Of a stretch of 64,000 nt of DNA, positions 1 through 9,902 are shown one piece after another. The position numbers were made by a program, and so were the translations under genes. The stretch is from Cymodocea nodosa (Eukaryota; Streptophyta; Magnoliopsida; Alismatales; Cymodoceaceae). The notes under the pieces are model-generated. The model was not told where the DNA came from, did not search any database, and was given only the letters and a program-made list of their open reading frames with translations. Where the stretch lies: positions 9,488,501 to 9,552,500 of the forward strand of contig CM072347.1 in NCBI GenBank assembly GCA_036874045.1, written 5' to 3'. Within the stretch, counting starts at the first letter, position 1, and the number at the start of each line of letters is the position of its first letter.

Positions 1-550
1 TAGATTAGTGGCATTCAACATAGTTCTAGCCATTTCTTGCAATGTCCTATTTTTCATTTCCACAACTCCATTTTGAGCTGGAGTTTTAGGACAAGAGAAT
101 TCATGCAGGATTCCGAATGAATTGCAAAGATTTTCAAATTCATAGTTTTCAAATTCTCCTCTATGATCACTTCTGATTTTCTTCACTATTAGTTCCTTCT
201 GATTTTGAACTTTTATGCAAAAGTTTTTGAACTCATTGCAAGTTTCATTTTTATGTGTCAAAAATACTACCCAAGTTAATCTAGAGAAATCATCAACAAT
301 AACAAAGGTATATTTTCAGCCCCCAAGACTTGATACTTGAGATGGGCCAAACAAATCCAGATGTAACAGTTCCAATGGCCTTTTAGTGGTAAATTCATTT
401 TTGCTATGAAGAGAAGTTCTCTTTTGCTTCCCTAGCATACAATCACTACACACCCTATCTTTCTTAAATGTAAGTTTAGGCAGTCCCCTAAGAAGATAAC
501 CCTTGGATAACTTTCTAACTGTCTTCATACTAACGTGACCAAGTCTTTTA
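1..550 (-). pseudogene. Ty1/copia gag-pol fragment of element E: pre-integrase and integrase core
   Basis: Read leftward on the minus strand, this is the integrase part of a copia polyprotein, the enzyme that inserts element cDNA into host DNA. The segment 528-316 shows the pre-integrase Cys pair (CSDCMLGKQKR) and the first catalytic motif (HLDLFGP). A TGA at about 313-315 follows SLGG. Beyond it the same frame continues with DDFSRLTW, the second catalytic motif KIRSDHRGEF (usually HGGEF) and the catalytic Glu motif GVVEMKNR, then runs off the left edge. The protease and gag half lies at 17289-19152: the two halves were separated when element D inserted at 550/551. It is closely related to D's own pol. 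The in-frame stop and the interruption make it a pseudogene. Confidence 0.9.
546..550. repeat. Target-site duplication TTTTA of element D (partner 17289-17293)
   Basis: The five bases before D's terminal TG (546-550) are repeated exactly after its terminal CA (17289-17293). Removing D and one copy joins the E sequence through TTTTATGCCA, which matches the equivalent stretch of D itself near 12005 (TTTTATGCCA). This confirms both ends of D. Confidence 0.93.
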
Positions 551-1171
551 TGTTAGGACCTTAAGGCTTACCAGAAGGGGGGTGAATGGTAAAAATTCGT
601 TACTTAACCTTTTAGAAGTAGATTAATGTAAAGTGATAGCAAGCATACAATAAAAGAAATCACATAGAGATTTTTAGGTGGTTTACCACTAATAGCTAGT
701 CCACCCCTAAGGGATACTTGGGCTTCACTAAACTCTTGCAAACTTACAATCACTTGCTTTAAGGTTTAAGCAAGAACCAACTAACCATTCACTTGAGCTT
801 CCTTGTCGAAGCTTCAATCAATCCTTTCTCTAAAGTTTTAATCTGTGTACTTCAGTAAACACCATCTTGTGAACAATAGAGTTGAATGTGTGATGAGCTT
901 CTGAATTTGGTCTCTAAGTGTTGAAGATGATTTGATCTCTAAAGCTATTCTTTTGTTGAGCTTGGTGTAAATATATGTATGAGTAAAGTGCTACTTAAAT
1001 CCGTTGTCTGTATCTTGTATATATACCTGACATGTGTAACGATCATATTTTCTTCCAACGAATGTATTCTACTGTACTTGATTAGACTCCAGTCCCAAAT
1101 ACGGTAAGTTACCGTTTAGAAAGTTATTTCAAGATGTCTTACCGATTTTCCTAACCTTTCAGATAGTTAGC
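551..1171 (-). repeat. 3' LTR of element D, distal part
   Basis: Starts TGTTAGGACC and matches 14047 onward in D's other LTR. It includes the run GAAGGGGGGTGAATGG that marks the U5 end in this group. The rest of the LTR is at 8121-9028, displaced by element F. The last five bases (TTAGC, 1167-1171) are F's target duplication. Confidence 0.93.
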
Positions 1172-1566
1172 TGTTTAGAATGAAAAAGTGCATATTATTA
1201 ATGGTTAAATGATGGTTAATTGCACAATATTTAGCTTATCATATGAGAATTAAGCCATTATGTTATAATTGCATTGTTATATGCTTTAATTGAAGAATCT
1301 TCTTAATTTTGGGGAATTAATGTTAATTTAGTACATTTATGAACTGTCGGTAAGTTGCAGGCTGTGAAATTCTTAAGTATACAAATTTTCTGATATTTCG
1401 GATAGTTTTGTTTAACATACCGAACAAATTCGGACAGTTATGTTTAACAGACCGAATATGTATCAAATAGTTATGTTTAAATTGCCGAACAGTTATGTTT
1501 TGAGAGAATATTTTATTATTTCCAGATGTACACATGTCAAAACCAGAATGAATGACTTAAGTGAAC

Positions 1567-1596
1567 TTTCGGTGAGTTATCTCTAACTATCCGAAA
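1567..1596. repeat. Inverted repeat module TTTCGGTGAGTTA / TAACTATCCGAAA in F LTR
   Basis: Two 13-base arms (1567-1579 and 1584-1596) with two mismatches and a 4-base loop. The right arm recurs exactly at 1720-1732, in the A-family LTR (19861-19873) and in the C-family LTR (44210-44222). Confidence 0.9.
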
Positions 1597-1832
1597 TGCA
1601 TCTAAGCATCGGATAGTTAGACCTATAACTCTCCGAAATGTTATTTTATGATTAAACTACTGCTGACACGTGTCAAGATCTCGTAGATTTACTTAAGTTA
1701 TATATCGGTGAGTTAATTGTAACTATCCGAAATGCATCTGAGCATCAGATAGTTAAGTTTATAAGTATCCGAAATGCACCTGAGCATCAGATAGTTAAAT
1801 TTATGCATGTGTTGAATTTAAATGCTTTAGTA

Positions 1833-1891
1833 TATCACGTGAGATGCACATGTTTAACTCGTTAAGTTAGCATAACTATACGCGTTGAGTT
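1833..1891. repeat. 59-bp block shared with the copia A-family LTR
   Basis: Aligned by eye to 30603-30661 in the 3' LTR of element A: 56 of 59 positions agree without gaps. It contains CACGTG and ACTCGTTAAGTTAG. Weaker similarity continues to about 1930 (ACTAAGGTAACGCG against ACTAAGGCAACGCA). Confidence 0.9.
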
Positions 1892-2039
1892 ACATGAATA
1901 TACACTAAGGTAACGCGCTATGTTAGCGGCTTATTTCTTTATTGCATGTGTTTTATAGTTAAATCAACGAAGAAAGTCTGTTGAGTTATCTGTAACTCCA
2001 CGGACTATATATTTTCTAATATGCCACTGTAGCGGTTGC

Positions 2040-2047
2040 ATAAATAG
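2040..2047 (+). promoter_or_regulatory. Possible TATA box of F LTR
   Basis: ATAAATAG within GCATAAATAGGAC, downstream of the inverted-repeat cluster and upstream of the inferred R-U5. Position fits an LTR promoter, but the start of transcription cannot be seen. Confidence 0.4.
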
Positions 2048-3369
2048 GACAGTTGGAAGGAAAAACCACGTTTGCACGTATCGCGCAGGAGAAGGAAGCA
2101 TCGTCGTTGATCTGAAGGAAGGAAATCCAACCGATCATTCAAGTAGAAGCAGTTACTACTAAAGAAATATAAAAGAAAAGAAGAAAAAAAGAAGAAGGTG
2201 TGATCGATGTGTGATCAATGGACGAACAGTGTGTGTAGAGGAGGATGAGCGTCGCAATTCTCTGAAGTACCACACCAACCACCATCATCACCACCATAAT
2301 CACCAACCATCGGAGGTCTGTGAGGATACTTGCCTGATGTCAGGTCAATTCCGAGCCAAACACAGTGCCTGACAACTACTGTGAGGAGTGATTGCGTCAC
2401 AGGAAGGGAAGACATTTTCACCAAGCGCCGACTCATATTTCAGGAGATCGTAAAGCTTTTAGCCTTGGCTTCGGGTTGATGCCTGTATGCTGAAGAGGAG
2501 ATCATCTTGCAATTTTGGACTCGCGATTCTATAGGGAGAGGAGACAGAATTGTAAGTGGTTTAATTTTCAGTGGTGTAATCGCGTTGCAAGTAGTGTCGG
2601 AAGTATTTACTGTCAAGTGAGATTACTTTACATTTCACCTTTCGCCCATTTCCATGTTCACATCAAAACAAAAATACCAAAAACAATTATCTTTGTTTGT
2701 ATGTTGTATTTGAGTATTGTATTGTTTATGTTGTATCGTGATTAATGTTATCTGTATCAGTTTTGTGATTGTTTTATGTTAGTTTTAATCTTACAGTTTA
2801 CTGAAATTGGTTCGTACAAAAGACTTAAAGATTTTAATGGTTACTGTTTGAATCATCTGAATGTTAGTATTGCTTAATAATAAATCCAATGTTAACTAGC
2901 ATTAAAAAGCTTAATTGATGTTATTTACAATCTGTGGAATCGCCCAATGGTTGGCCGAATTCCTCTGTAAATAGCAATATTATAAAGAAGAGACAAGCTC
3001 GTGGAGTTAACTTAAGTCCACGAGGATAGTTTGTTGAGTTAGCCATAACTCAACGAACTTTGTCTGTTGAGTTAACTGTAATTCAACGGAGTGCTTATTG
3101 AATATAAATTTGAATTGTTAACAATCAAACAATTCTTAAATTTGTCAGCAATTCCCTATGGGATCGACCTGTACTTGCAAACTAATACAATAGACACTGT
3201 GCACTTGTAGTTAAAGTACAAATTGGAATTAATATCTAAATTGTATTAAAGGTTGTTTGTTTACTTCTAAAAGAAAGAATAAGCATAAAGATAAATTAAC
3301 TAAGTAAAAACAGAAGTAACAAATCTAAGTTTTTCTAGTGTAGTGTTGGGAAAAATCAAACAAGTTTTA

Positions 3370-3386
3370 TGGCGCCGTTGCTAGGG
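3370..3386 (+). other. Primer-binding site of F, tRNA-Asp type
   Basis: TGGCGCCGTTGCTAGGG closely resembles the TGGCGCCGTTGCC site used by Athila-type elements, complementary to the 3' end of tRNA-Asp. It lies just after the inferred LTR end and primes minus-strand cDNA synthesis. Confidence 0.8.
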
Positions 3387-3471
3387 AATTGAATTGAATA
3401 GATATAAGCAACTGTTAGAGCTGTTTCGTTTTAATAGCTAGAGTTGTGTGTTTTCTTCTGTAATTGAGAAT

Positions 3472-4333
3472 ATGGCATATGCTTATGCTCAAAGATTTCT
3501 GAAACCTGTAATTAGCATATGTGAATTCTGCAATTCGAAAGGACACGACATTTCTGATTGTTTGAAATTGAGACGTCTACAGATTGTTAGATCCCATGAA
3601 TAATAAATGAATTATCCTCAATATAATAGAGCTGAGTATGAGAATCCTATAGTTTACCCAACTGATGGTCAGTATAGAATGTGTAATATGATGAGAGACA
3701 CTGAAGTTTGGGATAGCTATGACAGACTAGAGCATAGTATAGAGCAAAATCTAGACAAACTGGAATACTTTGTGTGTCAACAACAAGAAGTCAACCAGTT
3801 AAACTATAAGGAATCATATTCAGAACCTAAACAGGATATAATTTATGAAACTGAAAAAGCCATAAAGAAAATTGAATGCAATGAAATTAGATTATCTGGA
3901 AACAAAATTAAAAGCATTAGACAAAAATGCAATGAAAATACAAGTTATGCAATAGGACAATGAAAATTATAATGTTATAAACCTACATAATTTGCAAAAT
4001 ATACAGCAAACAGAAAATACTAATGCAAAAGAATTTAAAGAATGCACTTTAAAACTAAAAATAATTGAAGATCATAATCACGCAAATGATATACAAAAAC
4101 ATCATGAAAATAATGAAAATCTGGAAGATGTATGTGTAACATTAAGATCTGGAACTGATATACCACCAAGAACTCAAAATGAAAATGATATGAAGGTGGA
4201 CAAGAGTAAAAATCAAAATGATAATGAAAATGTAATAGCTGAAAATCTAGGAATCACTGAAGAACAATCTGAATCTGTGATTGAAGCTAAACATGATCAA
4301 ACAAATCAACTGAAAGAAAAAGAGTCTTTGTAA
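3472..4333 (+). pseudogene. Reduced gag of Athila-like element F
   Basis: The ATG at 3472 opens a short frame with a CCHC zinc knuckle almost at its N-terminus (CEFCNSKGHDISDC, about residues 17-30), which binds element RNA in virus-like particles. Two stops (3601-3606) follow, then the same frame resumes at 3607 with a charged Glu/Asn/Lys-rich stretch to 3963. A frame change leads to another charged stretch at 3992-4333. The large N-terminal gag domain seen in J (42489-43193) is absent between PBS and zinc knuckle, as is the NPNWRNHPN-type motif. This gag therefore looks internally deleted rather than just mutated. The function of the charged tail is unknown. Confidence 0.65.
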
Positions 4334-5202
4334 TCAAAAACTTTAGCACCCTATCCTGAAAGATTACAACAAACAATTCCTAAAAATAAGAAAAAATCAG
4401 AGAAATTTTTGAAAAAGTACAAGTTAGCATTCCTTTGTTAGATCTATTACAGAATATGCCACCTTGTGCTAAATTTCTGAAGGATTGGTGTACTAAGAAA
4501 AGAGAGCGAAAAGTTCTTAGAAAGGTCTTTTTAGCTGAGCAAAGTAGTTCCATATTTCTACCACAAATTCCTAAAAAGTTATCTGATCTTGGAATCCCTG
4601 TTATATTATGCACCATAGAAAATACCATTCTAGAAAGAACCTTAATAGACTTAGGTGCAGGTATAAATGTTATGCCAAGTGTTATATTTGCATCCTTAGG
4701 ATTAGAAGGCTTAACTCCTACTAGTATGGTTATTCAATTAGCTGATAGAAGTATAAGATACCCTAGAGGAAAAATAGAGGATGTCTTAATTAAAATCAAG
4801 AATTTTATATATCCTATTGATATTGTAATTTTGGATTCCCAACAAATTAAGCATAAAAATAGTGATACATCTTTAATTTTGGGAAGGCCATTTTTAGCAA
4901 CATCAAGGGTTGTTATAAATTGTAAAACTGGAGTAATGAAGTTAGCATATGGTAATGAGGATACTCAATTAAATATTTTCAAACCAGAAAGGTTTGAGGA
5001 GTTAGAAATGTACTTACATACGATAGACTTTTTAGAGGATGAAGGAGATATGTTAGATGATGTGATTCAAGAAGAATTAAATAGGCAAATCAATTCTGAA
5101 ACTTTAGAAGAAAGTGAAAGCATAAATATAGAAGGAGATCAAGAAGAAATTAATTTAAAAATTGATGATGTTCAATTAGGAGCTGTAGCTTTTGATGGGT
5201 AG
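4334..5202 (+). pseudogene. Aspartic protease region of F pol
   Basis: After APYPERLQQ (near 4350) and a frame change at about 4415, the frame from 4435 gives MPPCAKFLKDW, then LIDLGAGINVMPS with the aspartic-protease D-L-G form typical of Athila elements (near 4650-4680), VIQLADRSIRYPRG and LILGRPFLATSR. This enzyme cleaves the gag-pol polyprotein. The order and spacing match the family's usual gag-protease junction. The frame ends at TAG 5200-5202, after which pol continues in the same frame, so a nonsense mutation separates protease from RT. Confidence 0.85.
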
Positions 5203-6822
5203 CATTTAGAATTAAAACATTTACCTCCTGAATTAACCTATATATTTCTGGAAGATAAATGGACCTGTCCAATCATTATTGCTTTAGATTTAAAAGAGGA
5301 TCAAATAGCTAAATTAAAAGATGTAGTAAAAAGTTATAAAGAAGCAATAGGATGGACTATGACTGATATAAAAGGGTTAAGTTCAACTTTATGCTGTCAC
5401 CACATATATTTAGAAGAGAATGCTAAACCTGTTAGAATTCCTAAGAGGAGATTAAATCCAAACCTTAAAGAAGTAGTCAGGAAGGAAATAGTTAAATGGT
5501 TAGATAATGATATAATTTATCTGATTTCTGATAGCTCGTGGGTTAGTCCAATCCATGTAGTTCCCAAGAAATCAGGATTAACAGTTATTAGGAATGAAAG
5601 TTAAGACTTGATACCTACTAGAATTCAATCAGGCTGGAGAGAATGTATAGACTATAGAAAGCTGAATGCTGTGACTAGGAAAGATCATTTTCCCTTACCT
5701 TTTATAGATCAAATGCTGGAAAGATTAGCAGGGTAAGAATATTTTTGTTTCCTAGATAGGTATTCAGGGTATAATCAAATTCCAGTAGCATTAGAGGATC
5801 AAGAGAAAACAACTTTCACCTGTCCTAATGGAACTTATGCTTTTAAAAGAATGTCATTCGGATTATGCAATGCGCCAGCTACCTTTCAAAGGTGTGTGCA
5901 AGGCATATTTACTAGAATGACTAAAGATTTTTTAGAAATATTTATGGATGATTTTACTATATATGGCAACTCATATGAAGTGTGTTTAAGTAATTTAGAC
6001 CAAATATTAAAACGTTGTGTGGAAAAAAATCTGGTTTTAAATTGGGAAAAATGTCACTTCGTGGTTAAACAAGGAATAGTCTTAGGGCATGTTGTTTCTA
6101 AAAAAGGGTTGGAAGTAGATAAAGCTAAAATAGAAGTAATTTCTGATCTACCAGAACCTAAATTAGTAAAAGATATTAGATCATTTCTAGGACATGCTGG
6201 TTTTTATAGAAGATTTATTAAAGACTTTAGCAAGATAGCTAGACCTTTAACTAATCTATTAAAAGATGTTCCATTTAACTTTGATAAAAATTGCAAGGAA
6301 GCATTTTTCAGACTTAAGACTAGCTTAATTTCAACTCCTATAATTCAAGCACCTAATTGGAACCATCCATTTGAATTAATGTGCGATGCTTCTAATTTTG
6401 CTATAGGAGTAGTGTTAGGACAGAAGATAGAAAAATCTCCTAGAGTGATTCATTATGCAAGCAAAACCTTAAATGATGCTCAAGTTAGTTACACAACTAC
6501 TGAAAAAGAATTATTAGTTGTTGTGTTTGCTTTAGAAAAGTTTAGATCATATCTGATTGAAGCTAAAGTAATAGTATACATGGATCATTCAGCTCTAAAA
6601 CATCTAATAAAGAAAAAAGAAACTAAAGCTAGATTGATCCGATGGATATTATTATTGCAAGAATTTGATTTAGAAATTAAAGATAAAAAAGGTTGTGAGA
6701 ATGTAGTAGCAGATCATTTATCAAGATTACAAATAGAAAAATCAATTATTGAAATTAAGAATAATTTTCCTGATGAACAATTAATGACCATCAACACAAT
6801 GCCTTGGTATGCAGATAGTTAA
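5203..6822 (+). pseudogene. Reverse transcriptase and RNase H of F pol
   Basis: One frame, interrupted by TAA at 5602-5604 and TAA near 5732, carries the RT landmarks: [59 protein letters not shown] and the catalytic FMDD at 5941-5952. RNase H follows, with [18 protein letters not shown] near 6370-6420, [12 protein letters not shown] and MDHSALKHL. The enzyme copies RNA into cDNA and removes the RNA strand. H has TGCAAACATAGTT where F has TGCAGATAGTT at about 6812, so a 2-bp loss shifts the frame before integrase. Confidence 0.92.
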
Positions 6823-7946
6823 TTACTTAGTTACTGGTTTTGACACCTAAGGATTGGAATAGACAGGATATGAAATTGTTTTTCTCAAGAGTAAAATATT
6901 ACTATTGGGAAGACCCATACTTATTTAAGAAATGTCCTGATCTGGTTTTAAGGAGGTGTGTTCCAGAAACTAAATATTCGAGCATATTGTCTTTTTGTCA
7001 TGACCAAGCTTGTGGAGGACATTTTGGTTCAGGGAAAACTGCTGAAAAAATTCTACAATGTGGGTTTTATTGGCCAACACTATTCAAAGATGCTCATAAA
7101 TATTGCTTAAGTTGTTTAAGATGTCAACAAATAGGAAGAATATCAAAGAGGAATATGATGCCTCTTAATCTTATTGTTGAGGTTGAAATCTTTGATGTGT
7201 GGGGAATAGATTTTATGGGTCCATTTCTTATGTCTAATCAATTTAATTACATATTGTTGGGGGTGGATTATGTATCTAAATGGATAGAAGCTAATCCTAC
7301 AAAAACAAATGATAACAAAGTGGTAATACAATTTATAAGAACAAATATATTTGCTAGATTTGGAATACCTAAAGCTATTATTAGTGATAGAGGAACTCAT
7401 TTTTGTAATAGAAGTTTTGAAGCCTTAATGAAGAAGTATGGAGTAAACCACAAAATTGCAACATCATATCATCCGCAAACAAGTGGACAAGTAGAAAGTG
7501 CAAACAAACAAATTAAATTAATCTTAGAAAAAGTAGTAAATCCTACTAGAATAGATTAGGCTAATAGATTGATAGATGCACTTTGGGCTTATAGAACTGC
7601 TTATAAAACGAGCTTAGGTATGTCACCTTTTAGGCTAGTATATGGAAAAAGTTGTCATTTACCTGCTGAAATAGAACATAAAGCTTATTGGGCATTAAAA
7701 ACTCTGAACACTAATTTAAATCAAGTTGCTGAAAATAGGAAAATGCAACTAATTGAATTAGAAGAATTTAGAAATGAAGCTTATTCGAAGACTGTAAGAG
7801 AAAAAGAGAAAATTAAATTCTGGCATGATAGAAAAATTATTCCTAAAAGCTTTGAAATAGGACAAGAAGTATATCTTTATATGGCTAGACTCCATAACCA
7901 TCCAAGAAAATTAAGATCTAGATGGGCAAGACCTTACATAGTTTGA
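6823..7946 (+). pseudogene. Integrase of F pol
   Basis: A separate frame from 6840 shows the HHCC zinc domain (HDQACGGHFG to CLRCQQIGR), the catalytic core with GIDFMGPF, ISDRGTHF and TSGQVESANKQIK, and after a TAG at about 7557-7559 the C-terminal part ([32 protein letters not shown]). The three acidic residues of the D-D-E triad are all visible. The frame ends at about 7946. The next 165 bp keep coding similarity to H (ENPKNQNIFKVNGQR) and end CTTACTTAGTAAG. Confidence 0.92.
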
Positions 7947-8120
7947 AATGTTTATCCTTATGGAGCTATTGAAATTGAAAATCCTAAAAATCAGAATATA
8001 TTTAAAGTAAATGGACAAAGACTTAAACCTATTCTGAAAACACCAAAAAGCTCCTTTGGAATTATAGAAGAAGTCAGAGTAGAGGACTACTCGAGCTTTA
8101 CTTAGTAAGAAATCATTAGC

Positions 8121-9028
8121 TGTGTAACTCTCCAAAGAATATCTATAACTCACCGAAAGATCACTTAAACCTTTCTGCTAGGTAGGATTCCAGAATATTT
8201 ATTACGAGCTAACATTCAATCGGATGATTATAACTGTAACTTACCGAAAAGTTATATAACTATCTGATAGTTGGCTACAGTAACCCTCTGTTAACTTTCC
8301 GATTGCTTCAATTCAACATGTGCATAAAAGGTTGACTTAAGTTTCAAATGGTTATCCCTGTAACTCATCGAAACGCTTCAGGATTTTGGATAGTTATCTT
8401 TCTAACTCTCCAAAAACATATTTGAGCTTCTTTTTGGAATTTTGCACATGGGAAATTCAATGACTTAAGTTTCAAATAGTTAAACTGTAACTTACCGAAA
8501 CTCTCTTTGAGATTTCGGATAGTTATCTAACTCTCCGATTTTTCCTTTAAGCTTTTGATTGTCGACTTCTCCATTATGCACGTGCGTAATAGGATGAATT
8601 AAGTTCTGGAAAGTTATACTTGTAACTTATTGAAAAACTCGAATAGTTATCTAACTCTTCGAAAAGAAAACTCGGATAGTTATCTAACTCTCCGACAAGT
8701 CCTTTAAGCTTCCATTCTGTATTTCTGCACGTGATTTATTGAATGACTTAAATTTCAGATAGTTATACCTGTAACTCTCTGAAAAGTCCTTTAAGCTTCC
8801 GGATAGTTAACTCCTTAACTATCCGATCATTCAATCCTCCTTATCTTGAGAAATACAATTCTTAACTGTCCAATTTTCTACAACAGCATATTTTGAGATT
8901 TACTGCAACCTGTTTGCTACTTCGATTTGTTTGTCTTTTGATCTTTTTGCTGTACAGACTAATCCTGATAAATACAATTCAAAACCTTACATTGATTTTT
9001 GCATTATCAAAATCTAGGGGTCCTTTCA
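8121..9028 (-). repeat. 3' LTR of element D, proximal part
   Basis: Continues the LTR from 1171 after F. Matches 16387-17288. It is rich in TAACTCTCCGAAA / TTTCGGATAGTTA inverted repeats and has several ACGTG cores. It ends GGGGTCCTTTCA, next to the polypurine tract. Confidence 0.92.
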
Positions 9029-9043
9029 ATCTCCCCCTTTTTG
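9029..9043 (-). other. Polypurine tract of element D
   Basis: On the minus strand this reads CAAAAAGGGGGAGAT immediately before the LTR start TGAAAGGACC. It is the RNase H-resistant primer for plus-strand synthesis, and the same tract is used by A (30134-30147) and C1 (39885-39899). Confidence 0.88.
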
Positions 9044-9164
9044 ATAATGGCAAAAACCTTACAATGTATTACATGTATTTCTCTCCCTATATATCTATAC
9101 AGAAAAGCACACTAGGAATACAGAATAATGTAAATTTAAAGACTCCCCTTGATTTTCTAAAATC

Positions 9165-9238
9165 ATTCCCCCTAAAGTTCTCCCCCTACTTTACTGCAGC
9201 TTTGCTTACTAAAATATGATATTTCTCCCCCTTTTTTG
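9165..9238 (-). other. Additional polypurine tracts upstream of D's 3' LTR
   Basis: Three further C-runs on the plus strand (ATTCCCCCT near 9166, TTCTCCCCCT near 9179, TCTCCCCCTTTTTTG 9224-9238) are purine tracts in the element's sense. Repeated PPTs before the 3' LTR are a known Sirevirus trait. The rest of 9044-9380 holds no gene. Confidence 0.7.
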
Positions 9239-9380
9239 CCAATTGTCAAAAAGAAGTGAGAAGACAGATACTAAGTTGGTGGAGCAATTATAATTGAGTA
9301 TCAAAAAGTTTAAGTTGCTGCAAAATAGAGATGTTAGTAGAACAAGCTCCTAGTTGTGAGCTTGGAGAGTAGATATGAAA

Positions 9381-9902
9381 TTATAAATCATATAAAGAAC
9401 AAATCCCTAAATTTCGTCTAATATGATTAAATGCAGCTTCAGATAATGATTTGGTGAAGATATTTGCAAGTTGTTCTTTAGTAGAGACATATTCTAAGGA
9501 AATATGACATTTTTCAACATGGTCTCTTAAAAAATGGTGCCTAATCTTGATATGTTTTGCTCTAGAGTGTAGAACTGTATTTTTGGAGAGATTGATGGCA
9601 CTGCTGCTATCACAGTAAATAATGGTATTCTGAAAATTTAGCTTATAATCTGCTAGAGTTTGCTGCATCCATAAGATCTATGCACAACATAGGTCTGCTG
9701 CCATATATTCAACTTTAATGGTGGATAGAGCTATAGAGTTTTGTTTCCTGCTGAACCAAGAAACAAGTGAATGACCAAGCAACTGACATGTCCCACTAGT
9801 GCTTTTTCGATCTGATTTGCATCCTACATAATCTACATCACTGTATCCTACTAAAATCAATTGATTTTGTGAAGAATAAAATAAGCCAAACTCCTTGGTA
9901 CC
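9381..9902 (-). pseudogene. RNase H end of D pol
   Basis: Minus-strand frames at 9860-9678 and 9668-9381 carry the copia RNase H signature: GYSDVDYVGCKSDRKSTSG, SWFSRKQNSIALST, then YCDSSSAINLSKN and HIKIRHHFLRDHV. The polyprotein ends IFTKSLSEAAFNHIRRN...LYDL with a stop at 9381-9383. Two in-frame interruptions occur (about 9672 and 9900). This domain degrades RNA in RNA-DNA hybrids during cDNA synthesis. Confidence 0.9.

Larger units (their letters stand above)
1172..3358 (+). repeat. 5' LTR of element F (right end approximate)
   Basis: Begins with TG at the insertion point. The right end is placed at AAAAATCA (3358), 11 bp before the PBS; AAACA at 3362 is an alternative that would pair with the TGTTT start. 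No second copy exists here to prove it. The U3 part (about 1300-2000) is packed with inverted repeats of the TAACTATCCGAAA type. A TATA-like ATAAATAG sits at 2040-2047. The block at 3166-3210, with GACCTGTACTTGC and CTGTGCACTTGTAG, resembles 42419-42460 upstream of Athila-like gag J. No believable gene lies in this interval. Confidence 0.7.
1172..8115 (+). mobile_element. Element F: Athila-like Ty3/gypsy retrotransposon lacking its 3' LTR
   Basis: F begins TGTTTAGAATG and ends GAAATCA, flanked by the perfect 5-bp duplication TTAGC (1167-1171 and 8116-8120) inside D's LTR. It has a 5' LTR-like region of about 2.2 kb, a tRNA-Asp type PBS, a reduced gag, protease, RT-RNase H and integrase. Only about 165 bp follow the integrase, with no 3' LTR, no PPT and no third ORF. 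Homologue H continues past the equivalent point with TTTCTAAGTATAT; F instead stops with CA and the duplication. The remnant is 6944 bp. Athila membership is inferred from protease motif DLGAGINVMP, RT motif FMDD and the PBS. Confidence 0.88.

Noticed and set aside
2215-2745. Open frames inside the F 5' LTR region on both strands
   Set aside because: Short, without family motifs, and within the LTR/leader of F; no homologue elsewhere in the window.
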